Assembly (NCBI GenBank): GCA_016709865.1
Contig: JADJLX010000005.1
Coordinates: 992,001-1,056,000, forward strand
From: Bacteroidales bacterium
GTDB lineage: Bacteria > Bacteroidota > Bacteroidia > Bacteroidales > VadinHA17
Length of the DNA: 64,000 nucleotides
Reading direction: 5' to 3'
Shown: positions 36,160-44,768 of the stretch, in pieces
How the letters are laid out: every line of letters begins with the position of its first letter
Numbering within the stretch: the first letter of the stretch is position 1
The notes under the pieces: model-generated
Database searches by the model: none
What the model saw: only the letters and a program-made list of their open reading frames with translations
What the model was told of the DNA's origin: nothing
Made by a program: the position numbers and the translations under genes

Positions 36160-36208
36160 AATAGGGTTAAAGCCTATTTATTGGGAGGTATAAAGACGTA
36201 GGAGGGAA

Positions 36209-36296
36209 AGGCGAAAAGGCTCAAAGGCGTAAAGGCGTAAAGGCGCAACGGCGTAAGGGTTGAAAAGAAAGGGAGAAAGGGTGAATGGGTGAAGAT
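36209..36296. repeat. Octanucleotide tandem array
   Basis: Eleven consecutive 8-base units lie in the gap between the Hdr operon and the ABC operon. The best-conserved are AGGCGAAA, AGGCTCAA, AGGCGTAA (twice), AGGCGCAA and CGGCGTAA. They then drift to GAGAAAGG, GTGAATGG and GTGAAGAT. The G-rich strand is the plus strand. Confidence 0.75.
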
Positions 36297-36342
36297 GATA
36301 CTCCGTGATACTCTGTGGTCTTCGTGTCTCCGTGGTTAAGTA
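36297..36342. repeat. CTCCGTG-type intergenic repeat
   Basis: Directly after the octamer array, the words CTCCGTG, CTCTGTGG, TTCGTG and CTCCGTGG occur at short intervals. From memory, 'CTCTGTGTCTCTGTGG' elements are dispersed in several environmental bacterial genomes. This element reaches to one base from the stop codon of the ABC ATPase gene. Confidence 0.45.
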
Positions 36343-36343
36343 G

Positions 36344-36991
36344 TTATTGTTTTAACTTTCCTTTGTTAAGTACGATTGACCGGTTAGCATATTGGGCAGT
36401 TAAAGGATCATGTGACACCAGAATGACTGTTCCTCCTCCTCTATGATGATCTTCGACAAGCGACATCAGAATTCTGCTGTTCTCAGGGTCGAGGTTACCG
36501 GTTGGCTCGTCGGCCAGCAGTATTTCGGGATTTGTTATTATTGCCCTGACAAAAGCTGTTCTCTGTTTTTCTCCCACACTCAGCTCGTCGGGATACTTAT
36601 TCTTCAGAGTAGAGAGGGAGCATTTCTCAAGGAAACTCTCAATGTTATGAAGCTGGTCCTTTTCAAAGCAAGCCAGCTTAATATTCTCAAGAACTGTAAG
36701 ATATGGCATAAGGTGAAACTGCTGAAACATAAAACCAACATTCTTTTTTCTATATGCATCTGTAGCTCCCGTACTCTGGCTATATATATTATGACCATTG
36801 AACAATACTGACCCCGAATCAGGTAAGATCAATCCGCCAATTATATTTAACAATGTTGATTTCCCTGCGCCGCTGGCGCCTGAAACAGCAATGAATTCAC
36901 CTTTTTCAATCTTAATGCTTACATCCTGAAGTGCAATGAATTCCTCAGTGCCTTTGCGGTAGACTTTTGTTATGTTGTTGAGTTCTATCAT
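36344..36991 (-). CDS. ABC transporter ATP-binding protein, LolD/MacB type
   Basis: A 215-residue ATPase. Walker A is GASGAGKST (about residues 37-45), followed by the Q loop (FMFQQFHLM), signature LSVGEKQR (in place of the usual LSGGQ), Walker B ILLADEPTGNLD and the H loop VSHD. LolD/MacB-type ATPases drive extrusion or lipoprotein release through FtsX-like permeases. The permease gene lies seven bases upstream in the same operon. Confidence 0.94.
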   Translation of the reverse strand: MIELNNITKVYRKGTEEFIALQDVSIKIEKGEFIAVSGASGAGKSTLLNIIGGLILPDSGSVLFNGHNIYSQSTGATDAYRKKNVGFMFQQFHLMPYLTVLENIKLACFEKDQLHNIESFLEKCSLSTLKNKYPDELSVGEKQRTAFVRAIITNPEILLADEPTGNLDPENSRILMSLVEDHHRGGGTVILVSHDPLTAQYANRSIVLNKGKLKQ

Positions 36992-36998
36992 AAATGAC

Positions 36999-38165
36999 CT
37001 ATTCTTTACTTAGTGTCTTAGCCGCATCAATCCTGGTTGCTATTAATGCAGGGATCCAGCTGCTCAGCATCCACAACACCGGGAATAGCAATATCGTGTA
37101 ATAAAAGACCGGCCAAACAGTTTTAATATTTGCTGCCGTGAAGCTGAAAATCTCCTTTCCGAAATATTCTGCTATCAGATCTCCAAGGAAGAATCCGATT
37201 ACACCTCCGGCCAGTCCCAATAAGAAAGCTTTAAAAAGAAACAGAAACAGAATTGTGTATGAACTGTTTCCCATTGCTTTTAACAGTCCGACTTCCCGGC
37301 TCCTTACATTTACATTCTGATAGAACAGAAGGGCAGTAATAAGCAGACACGATATCACTACAAAGGGGATTATAAAGGCACCATATTTATTCATCATAAC
37401 CCTTTGGTTCTCACGGGCGTCGGCAATGCTGCTGATTTCAGTTACCTCAAGATCAGAGAATATAGACTGAACCTGCTTTCTGGCATTCTTAATCCGGCCA
37501 TCTTTACATACACAACCCAAGGCTTCAATTTTGTTTATCTTACCTTCCATTCCCAATACCTGCTGCAGGTCCTCCAGATTAAAAGAGACACCCTGATCCA
37601 TCATTCCCCTGCCCTCTTCAAGTCTTTTTTCAATTGTAAAACTGTATTCTTTCCCATCAATACCCATTATCACAAATGGCTCTGAGGGTTTAATGTTTTT
37701 TGCCACAAGTGCTCCAACCTGAACTGTTCCCTTCTTAACGTCAAAGCCCATTATCTCCTGGGCCGGAAGGTATTTCTGCTGAGCCTCATCTTTATATCCG
37801 AAAAGTACTATCTGATGTGTTGATCCGTTGGAGTCTTTCCAGTCAGGATATTTGATCTGCAGAATACCTGTCAGATGCCTCACTGCATCAAATGTCTCAG
37901 ACTCAGCAAGCACATCAACATATTTGTCGGGGAAAGTGCCGGTATTATTAACCGAATAGAAATCAATAAGGTTGGTACCTTTCGGAAAAATATAGAGGTT
38001 CAATCCCTGTTCGCGCATTATCTTCCTGGTCTCATCTTCACTTGCCTTACTAAGTGTATAGATAGCCACAGTTACTGAACTTGCTACGATAACTGTAAGT
38101 AATATGACAGCAGACGTTAACCTTCTGTACCACATCTCTTTAAAGACCATGTGTACTATATTCAT
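36999..38165 (-). CDS. FtsX/MacB-like ABC transporter permease
   Basis: A 388-residue permease with the MacB layout: one N-terminal helix (about residues 15-38), a large periplasmic domain (40-260), and three C-terminal helices in an FtsX domain (about 262-380, with REVGLLKAMGNSSYTILFLFLFKAFLLGLAGG). It pairs with the ATPase downstream and overlaps the preceding 72-codon gene by four bases (ATGA type). Such exporters work by mechanotransmission on periplasmic or outer-membrane partners, and the three upstream exported proteins are candidate partners. Confidence 0.92.
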   Translation of the reverse strand: MNIVHMVFKEMWYRRLTSAVILLTVIVASSVTVAIYTLSKASEDETRKIMREQGLNLYIFPKGTNLIDFYSVNNTGTFPDKYVDVLAESETFDAVRHLTGILQIKYPDWKDSNGSTHQIVLFGYKDEAQQKYLPAQEIMGFDVKKGTVQVGALVAKNIKPSEPFVIMGIDGKEYSFTIEKRLEEGRGMMDQGVSFNLEDLQQVLGMEGKINKIEALGCVCKDGRIKNARKQVQSIFSDLEVTEISSIADARENQRVMMNKYGAFIIPFVVISCLLITALLFYQNVNVRSREVGLLKAMGNSSYTILFLFLFKAFLLGLAGGVIGFFLGDLIAEYFGKEIFSFTAANIKTVWPVFYYTILLFPVLWMLSSWIPALIATRIDAAKTLSKE

Positions 38166-38380
38166 TTTCCTTTCTCCCTTTTAATTATAAAAACTGTGAT
38201 GATAATAATTGTTAACAGGATAAAAACGGACGTTGCAATAAATGAAATCTTTAATGAATTGTCCTCCTTCATTTCGATTTTCGGAGGCTGAATAGTTGTA
38301 AGTCCCTCCTTCTGATCTGTAAGCCATTTAGGTAAAGGCCTTTTACTGATCGAATCGTATGAAATGGTATCTGTTTGCAT
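38162..38380 (-). CDS. Small single-pass membrane protein
   Basis: A 72-residue protein not recognised. Residues 1-45 are polar with several prolines, then one helix (about 47-67, ISFIATSVFILLTIIIITVF) and a basic tail KREKGK. The basic end after the helix predicts an N-out, C-in topology without a cleaved signal. It is coupled by a four-base overlap to the permease gene and abuts the lipoprotein gene, so it is probably a genuine subunit or adaptor of the exporter. Confidence 0.7.
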   Translation of the reverse strand: MQTDTISYDSISKRPLPKWLTDQKEGLTTIQPPKIEMKEDNSLKISFIATSVFILLTIIIITVFIIKREKGK

Positions 38381-39163
38381 TTAGTTCCCCAGCAAAGGAT
38401 TGGCATCAATTATTTTATTAAGAAGAGCTGGCTGCGGATTATCCCAGTTATTTGTGTAAAGAATATCAGTACCCGGAAGATCATCTTTGATGAGACAACT
38501 GCACTCTGCTGTAAGATAATCTATCAATAGATTAATGTTTTCTTCGGTGATACCATTGCCCAGCAGTGGTTCCAGTGCCTTAAACCTCCCAAAAACTCCA
38601 AACAACATGGGCTCCGGGATTCTCTTCAGATCGTCTTCAACATTAAGAAGCAGTGAAGCAAAATGAGCCTCTTCTTTACTGTTTCTGCTAATCTCAACAA
38701 CCTCAATTATTTCACCGAAAGGAGAGGAAGTCAAAGCTTTCTTAAGAACGCCCAGACCCTTGTCATCTTTCTCCCTGTTGTCAGTTTTAAGATAAACAAG
38801 TACGCACAGTTTGCCGGCCATAAGTTCAGAGGCCACCTTTTGCCGGAGAGGTGACGATGTAAGATTTCTTATCGCCGCCGGAGTTTCATATTTTGAGAAT
38901 AACCGGTTTTCATAATACAGTCCATACCATGGAGTACTGACATCCTCACGAGTAGCGGTTCTGAACTGAATATTTGCGTCTTTAATACTTTCAGTCACTT
39001 CAAGGTTTTCCTTTTTCTGAGCTTCTGTTAACTGACCTTTATGAAAATAAACAAGCGTGTACTGATTTGGCAATGCATTCAGCAGCACCCATTCAGATAC
39101 CCTGGTGGTACAAGCAAGACTTAGCAGTCCGGCTAAAATGAGTATTTTGGAATATTGATTCAT
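38381..39163 (-). CDS. Hypothetical lipoprotein of the ABC exporter operon
   Basis: A 260-residue protein not recognised. The signal ends in a lipobox (LLSLAC, Cys at residue 18). The mature chain has alternating strands and helices: TLVYFHKGQL, KLCVLVYLKTDN, and a segment VLKKALTSSPFGEIIEVVEISR that resembles a thioredoxin- or PF-like alpha/beta fold without a CxxC. A four-base overlap couples it to the propeller gene upstream, and it abuts the small membrane protein downstream. Lipoprotein nature is seen; function unknown. Confidence 0.7.
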   Translation of the reverse strand: MNQYSKILILAGLLSLACTTRVSEWVLLNALPNQYTLVYFHKGQLTEAQKKENLEVTESIKDANIQFRTATREDVSTPWYGLYYENRLFSKYETPAAIRNLTSSPLRQKVASELMAGKLCVLVYLKTDNREKDDKGLGVLKKALTSSPFGEIIEVVEISRNSKEEAHFASLLLNVEDDLKRIPEPMLFGVFGRFKALEPLLGNGITEENINLLIDYLTAECSCLIKDDLPGTDILYTNNWDNPQPALLNKIIDANPLLGN

Positions 39164-42100
39164 CTTGCACTTATCGGAATTACTGCTGCTTTTTCCTCAA
39201 CAAGTTCAATCCCCGAAAGAATTGTATTTCCCTTAACCGGCTCCATCTCAATTTTAAGTGTGCTGCCTGCCTGTATTCCGGTGAATTTTCTTACTATTTC
39301 CCTGTTCATTTTGCCTGTCTGGGAAATAATATCGAAGTTCTCAAGAACCTTATTTCCCTGAATTGCAACGTTAAACACCCTCTCGCCTTCCTTCTTCTCT
39401 TCAAGCTCCGAAAAATACAGATTAATTCTGTATGTCGTCTGTGGGGTATCTTTTTCTTTCGAAAGAGTGATTTCCATCGACCTGACTCCGCCAATAGCAC
39501 TGGCACTAATCCATGGTGTGGATTCAGAATATACTGAGACAGGTTCTTTTCTTATTGTGAAATAATTAACAGTATCGAGTTTAACCGGGATCTCAGGCGA
39601 GGCACCTGCAACAAAAGGGTATTCAATCCAAAGGACTTTACTGTCGGAGGTACGGTCACCTGGTGCATTCATGTTCAATCCCAGCTTTTTAATCTGTTTG
39701 CCGCTCCATTTATAATTACTGTTGGCCCAGTATGTCATCCATGGCATATTAACGAGTGCCAGTGAGGTCTGGTTCTGATACGGGCACTGGCAGGTACGGG
39801 TATAATCAGGAGAGTTGAGAACTCCGTCGGCTACAATAAGGTTTGTAGAACAACTCGCCTTCCAGCCGCCAAGACTTCCGGTGCCTTCCATCGTTTCAAG
39901 GTTGATAAATCCTGCAGAAGCCGACCTGAATGTCAGAAGATATTCGCTGGCAACAACTATCCCGCAGCCATACTCACGCTTATAACTCCACTTTTTCTCT
40001 TCACCTGTCAGAAGATCCTTCTCAAATATCGGATCGCCGGTAAGGAGGCTGAATCCTTCACCTTCTGTATAGATATTATCATTATGGAGAATTGGCGGAT
40101 TTGCATATTTAATAGGCTTATCCCAGACTTTCTTCATAGTTCCGGCTTCATAGACAATCATCCTGTTACCCGTCTCTCCGGTAAGCATATCGCGCGAAGG
40201 ACGTGTAGCCTGGAGAAGATACTTATGCTGAGAAGAGTAGCCCAGCCATGTTCCGAAAATATCAGTTGTCTCCTCTTTTATAATTTTGCCTGTTTTAATA
40301 TCTACAGCCACAAGTCTCGAGCCTGCCGGAATTATCTCTCCTCTTCTTTTAAGCTTGGTCTCAAGGTTCTGGGGTAATTTATCCAGACAGAAAAGCATGT
40401 CATCGCCACAAATAACAGAATTGTGAATAAAGCCATGATTAGCCTTGATATTCCATAGTTTCTCACCTGTGAATCTATTGAGGATGATAAGCTCGTTACT
40501 GGCTGTGACATCAAAATTGCTCATTCTCTTATCAGCGGTCTTTTCGTCGGGATCACGTATTTCAGGGAAGTCAGTAAAGTTGTTCCCAAGGATAAGATAA
40601 TCATTGTAAACTCCTATATATCCCAGCTTCTGAGTACCTGCATCACCGGTTGTAAAGTCTTTTACCAGTGCACCGGTCTTAATATCAATAAGATGACACA
40701 CTGCACCTTCAATAACATAGACATACTCCTTTGTTGCAATGAAGTTTGTTCCACGGGCATTTGAACCTGCCAGATGTTCCTGGTTATATTTCGGGTCGAG
40801 AGGATTCTCCTCATCATAGGATTCATCATAATATACCAGCCAGGTATCGTCCATTAGTTTTTCAAATTCACGTTCCCAGAAGACCCTTCCTGTATAAACA
40901 TCCCTGGCACTTATACTATTCATTCCCTGTATAATGAGACGGCCATCAATAACCTGTTCACCGGGACCATGACCATGCCGTGGAAGAACATCCATATTTG
41001 AATTGCCTCCAAACCAGAGTATTCCGAGAGGTGCCTTAACTCGTTCATCATCTGATTTAAGAGTATTGGAAATATCTCCATAGTTATGTGTCCACTCATC
41101 CACGCCTTCAAGTGAGCCGGTTCTTGTTATAAGCGAGTATCCGCTTCCACTGGTTTGTTCGGCACCATAAAGATCAAGTTGAGATAATCTGGCAGTTAGC
41201 TGTTTCTGGGAACGACGGTTGGTTTTCATCCAGATCTTGCCATCGTATGGTCTTGTGCATTCATAAACACTCTTAAGTACATCGGTGTCGAAATCATTAA
41301 GATAGCTCAGATCATTTATTATTGTGAGAGATGAAAAGTATTTTGGAAGAAGTGGAAAACTCCCGTCTGACAAAAGGAAGCTCAGCCTGTCGGCTTTAAC
41401 ACCCATGTTATCAAAGTACTCCCTCAGGTAGGTTATCCTTTCAGGATCGTTATCATAGGCTATTATTGTAAGTGAAGTAGAAGATAGCAGTCCTTTAAGC
41501 AATTCAAGATCCCTGGTTCCGAATAGTACTGAATATCCTGTTGTTACCCCTGCTGAGCTTACAATATTCTCAGCTACAGATTGTTTAACAGTCAATTCCT
41601 GAACCGGTTTCATAATTGTCGTTACTTCTGAAACAGGGGTGCTTCCATATACCAGTATATCACCCTGTTCCGAAACAGCAATAAGTTTACCGTTTGCAGC
41701 AACAAGCCGTTCAATTTTCATGCTGGTTGGGATACTCCAAAGTTTTGCGGGCTTATTATCAGAAATTTTAATTGCGGTAATACCAGTGCTATCGGCTGCA
41801 TAAAGGCAATCACCAGCCTTGATGAGATCATTTGCTGCCGAATAATCGCTTTTCCAGATAGTCTCGAGTTTGTTCTTACTATCGAGCAGAGATGCAGTGA
41901 CTTTTTTACCGGAGAAATAGATGTTATTGCCATCGAGAACGGGATATTCACCGGCATCAGATTTAAGTTTATTACCTGTGTTGGAATCGTACATGTAAGT
42001 CATACGTTCCCTGTGATGATTAAAAAACACCTTCTCATTACCGCATGTAAAAGCTCCGCCTGTCTTTCCACTTTCAGCAAGCTGGTAATAGAGTTCTTCT

Positions 42101-42894
42101 CCCGTCTTAAGGTCAAAAGCAGCGGGAACTGACCGTCCGCCGGCAACAAGCAATCTGTTACCGCTTATTGTGAAAACTCCCTGAGGTGCCACATTGGCAA
42201 AGGCCGGAGATTTATGAGGCTGAAGAGTATAACTGCTGCCGGTACCTTCATTCTTCCAGACAATAGCACCTGTTTCTGTGTCAATTGCATAAATAAAAGT
42301 TCCCATTAAAGGGAAGATACTTGCTGCGGTATAGAGAATGTTATCTTTAATTACAATGCCTCCGCGGGCAGGCCACATAGATATAAGTCTCTTATTTCCA
42401 AGAAGTTTATTAACACCTGGGGCAAGAGATAATTTCCAGATGAGTGAGCCGCTGTTCCCGTCGACACAATAGCAATTTCCATCATCACTTGTAAAATAGA
42501 TCTTTCCCTTATTTGCAGCCAATGGCATTCTTACTGGTCCGTCGGCATAATAATGCCAGATCTCCTTTCCGGTATTTATATCGAGGGCAATTATCTTATC
42601 CTGATCGTTGAAACCAAGGAATATCTTATTATCAGCCACAATGGGTTCAAATATCCTGTCGAACTGCATCAGGTTCTGATTAAGCGGATCGTCCCACACG
42701 GGAACACGCGGAGAATACTTAACCTGCCACTGAAGGTATAGTTTATCAGCCAGCTGTTCAGGAGTTGAAGCCGTACGTCCTGCATCGTATCTCCACATCG
42801 GCCAGTCGCTTTGCTGGGCAGATGATAATTGAATAGTTAAAATGAAAACTAAAATCGAAAGAATCTGCTTAGTATTTTGCATATTTTTCTTCAA
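39160..42894 (-). CDS. Giant PQQ-like beta-propeller protein with methyltransferase-like insertion and malectin-like tail
   Basis: A 1244-residue exported protein. Signal peptide: about residues 1-26. Residues 30-440 and about 600-1090 are two runs of PQQ/BamB-type propeller blades (IIALDINTGKEIWHYYADG, TETGAIVWKNEG, ILNRFTGEKLWNIKA). Between them, about 455-560, lies a Rossmann region resembling a class I methyltransferase: VLFGTRDLELL, then AYDNDPERITYLREYF. The canonical GxGxG is eroded. The end (about 1155-1244) resembles a malectin-like domain. Similar propeller-methyltransferase proteins occur in Planctomycetes and Verrucomicrobia as I remember them. It is the first gene of the ABC exporter operon. 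Enzyme activity is uncertain. Confidence 0.85.
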   Translation of the reverse strand: MKKNMQNTKQILSILVFILTIQLSSAQQSDWPMWRYDAGRTASTPEQLADKLYLQWQVKYSPRVPVWDDPLNQNLMQFDRIFEPIVADNKIFLGFNDQDKIIALDINTGKEIWHYYADGPVRMPLAANKGKIYFTSDDGNCYCVDGNSGSLIWKLSLAPGVNKLLGNKRLISMWPARGGIVIKDNILYTAASIFPLMGTFIYAIDTETGAIVWKNEGTGSSYTLQPHKSPAFANVAPQGVFTISGNRLLVAGGRSVPAAFDLKTGEELYYQLAESGKTGGAFTCGNEKVFFNHHRERMTYMYDSNTGNKLKSDAGEYPVLDGNNIYFSGKKVTASLLDSKNKLETIWKSDYSAANDLIKAGDCLYAADSTGITAIKISDNKPAKLWSIPTSMKIERLVAANGKLIAVSEQGDILVYGSTPVSEVTTIMKPVQELTVKQSVAENIVSSAGVTTGYSVLFGTRDLELLKGLLSSTSLTIIAYDNDPERITYLREYFDNMGVKADRLSFLLSDGSFPLLPKYFSSLTIINDLSYLNDFDTDVLKSVYECTRPYDGKIWMKTNRRSQKQLTARLSQLDLYGAEQTSGSGYSLITRTGSLEGVDEWTHNYGDISNTLKSDDERVKAPLGILWFGGNSNMDVLPRHGHGPGEQVIDGRLIIQGMNSISARDVYTGRVFWEREFEKLMDDTWLVYYDESYDEENPLDPKYNQEHLAGSNARGTNFIATKEYVYVIEGAVCHLIDIKTGALVKDFTTGDAGTQKLGYIGVYNDYLILGNNFTDFPEIRDPDEKTADKRMSNFDVTASNELIILNRFTGEKLWNIKANHGFIHNSVICGDDMLFCLDKLPQNLETKLKRRGEIIPAGSRLVAVDIKTGKIIKEETTDIFGTWLGYSSQHKYLLQATRPSRDMLTGETGNRMIVYEAGTMKKVWDKPIKYANPPILHNDNIYTEGEGFSLLTGDPIFEKDLLTGEEKKWSYKREYGCGIVVASEYLLTFRSASAGFINLETMEGTGSLGGWKASCSTNLIVADGVLNSPDYTRTCQCPYQNQTSLALVNMPWMTYWANSNYKWSGKQIKKLGLNMNAPGDRTSDSKVLWIEYPFVAGASPEIPVKLDTVNYFTIRKEPVSVYSESTPWISASAIGGVRSMEITLSKEKDTPQTTYRINLYFSELEEKKEGERVFNVAIQGNKVLENFDIISQTGKMNREIVRKFTGIQAGSTLKIEMEPVKGNTILSGIELVEEKAAVIPISAR

Positions 42895-42952
42895 ATTAAT
42901 AGGTTAAAAATAACCATTTTTTTCAATTTCATAAATGTACAATATGATACCC

Positions 42953-42985
42953 AAAAAAGAGGGGATAAAAACCAAAATTATCCCC
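42953..42985 (-). terminator. Rho-independent terminator after susD
   Basis: A perfect eight-base stem, GGGGATAA (42961-42968) with TTATCCCC (42978-42985), has a nine-base loop. On the minus strand it is followed by a T-rich run (42953-42960). It lies 60 bases past the SusD stop and separates the SusCD operon from the ABC exporter operon. Confidence 0.8.
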
Positions 42986-43002
42986 ACTTTTTAACTAACA
43001 AA
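42973..43002 (-). promoter_or_regulatory. Putative promoter of the ABC exporter operon, embedded in the terminator
   Basis: On the minus strand TTTG (42999-43002) and TAATTTTG (42973-42980) are spaced by 18 bases. The -7 box occupies the loop and part of the stem of the terminator at 42953-42985, and lies 78 bases ahead of the ATG at 42894. Confidence 0.4.
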
Positions 43003-43044
43003 CCATACTAACTAATATGAATAATCTATTTTCATAAAAATCGA

Positions 43045-44748
43045 TTAATTAAAACCTGGATTCTGAGGCATTACGCCGGTAAGGTTAGCATCGATAACTT
43101 CCTGAGGGATAGGATAAAGCTGATCCCTTTCTGTTATTAGTTGGCCACCATTGAAATTATACTTTCTGGCCCTTTCAATCAGTTTCCCTGTCCTTATCAG
43201 CGTATATCTCCGATGTTCTTCAGCTACCAATTCTCTTGATCTTTCATCAAGAATAAAATCGATATTAACCTGTGCAGCCGTAATAGGAGTCGCTTTCGAT
43301 CGAGTTCTAATAGCATTAAGGGTTACTGCGGCTCCAGGTAAATCACCAAGAAGGAACTGAGCTTCCGCTTTAAGGAGATATGTTTCTGCTAAGCGAAGAT
43401 AAACCTGATCATTGAACTGTCCTCCATCTGAATCAGGATTATTAGGGTCAGCCCCTTCTACTTTTCTCATAAATGGACGGCGGACATTTATCCTGTTAGT
43501 TGGAGAAATCTCGTTTACTCCAACTGTTTTACCCCAATCACACCAGATAGTGTCTCCATAATTATAACCTGCAGGTAGTCTGTCAGCAGGATACGGAGCA
43601 TTTTTTGTTGCATCATTAAGTATAAAATACTTTCTCATAGCATATGGGGAAGCACGTTCATCTTGAGGTTCGTATATACTTATTGCCCAATTTGTTAGTG
43701 ACATTCTTGTTGCGCCTCTACCACCCCTCTCATAAGTATTTCTAAGTGGTCTGACTCCTTTGACCACCATATCAGCATATCTACTCGCATGAATACGCCT
43801 CCAACCACCGCTTGAACTTCCTCCGCCAAGAGTATTTAGTGCAAACTGGAAAACCCATAAAGCTTCAGTATTTCCCTGATCCCTGTTTTCATTTCCTTCA
43901 ATCCACATGTCATGGACAGCCACCCCTGGCAGGCTTTTTTTAACACCATACCTTGCAGTAATAAGCTTATATTGTGGAGTACTAATTACCTTATCTGCCC
44001 AATAGAGAGCACTGTCCGGTTTATTAAAATAAAGATACATTTCAGATACATAATGCTGAACAGCACCCTTAGTAAGTCGTCCCCTCCAAGTGCGTTCCAC
44101 AGGTATATGTTTCTCAGCGAAAAGCAGATCTGAAAGAATTTGTCTTCTAACTTCCTCTACTGGTGTTCTTACCCAGTCTGTCTTTATGGTTGAACCTTTT
44201 GCTTCTTCAAGACTTAGAGGAACATCTCCCCATGATCCGCTTAAATGCCTATAAGCCCAAGCTCTTATTGCTCTTGCTTCAGCAATAATTCTGTTTTTAT
44301 TCTCTTCAGCAGTACCACCAGTTCCTATCCAGTTAACATCTTTTCTTTCTGCCTGGGTTATAATTGTGTTAGCGGCATTCACAACAGAGTATAGCCACCT
44401 GAAATGATTTCTTACTGCCACATCCTGAGCGTTCAGTCGGTCTCCCCAAAATCTTGGAATTTCACCCCAGTTACCAATATCTTTTGAATCGGAATTTGGA
44501 GTTAGATTATCGGTACCATTCATAAAAATCTCAAGCCTTGCACCATTTCCTCCCTCCCGTTCCATTCTCACAAGCGAATAAAGTCCATTTAATCCTGCAT
44601 CAAAACCTGCTACACTAGTATATAAAGTCTCAGTTGTAATAAGATGAGGTGGGTTTTCATCAAGTATGTCCTTTTGGCAACCAATTACTCCTAAAGAAAA
44701 AATAATTAAGGAGAAAGCTGCAATCTTATATATTGATTTAATTTTCAT
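43045..44748 (-). CDS. SusD/RagB-like surface glycan/nutrient-binding lipoprotein
   Basis: A 567-residue SusD-family protein. The lipoprotein signal reaches C24 (VIGC). SusD landmarks are the N-terminal TPR region (residues about 90-320, with EARAIRAWAYRHLSGSWGDVPL) and the C-terminal RLAETYLLKAEAQFLLGD...LNAIRTRS helix pair, followed by ILDERSRELVAEEHRRYTLIR. It caps the SusC channel on the cell surface and captures the ligand. It lies 20 bases downstream of SusC in the same operon. Ligand class cannot be read from sequence; no glycoside hydrolase is adjacent. Confidence 0.96.
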   Translation of the reverse strand: MKIKSIYKIAAFSLIIFSLGVIGCQKDILDENPPHLITTETLYTSVAGFDAGLNGLYSLVRMEREGGNGARLEIFMNGTDNLTPNSDSKDIGNWGEIPRFWGDRLNAQDVAVRNHFRWLYSVVNAANTIITQAERKDVNWIGTGGTAEENKNRIIAEARAIRAWAYRHLSGSWGDVPLSLEEAKGSTIKTDWVRTPVEEVRRQILSDLLFAEKHIPVERTWRGRLTKGAVQHYVSEMYLYFNKPDSALYWADKVISTPQYKLITARYGVKKSLPGVAVHDMWIEGNENRDQGNTEALWVFQFALNTLGGGSSSGGWRRIHASRYADMVVKGVRPLRNTYERGGRGATRMSLTNWAISIYEPQDERASPYAMRKYFILNDATKNAPYPADRLPAGYNYGDTIWCDWGKTVGVNEISPTNRINVRRPFMRKVEGADPNNPDSDGGQFNDQVYLRLAETYLLKAEAQFLLGDLPGAAVTLNAIRTRSKATPITAAQVNIDFILDERSRELVAEEHRRYTLIRTGKLIERARKYNFNGGQLITERDQLYPIPQEVIDANLTGVMPQNPGFN

Positions 44749-44768
44749 ATCAGCAAATTTTTATGTTA

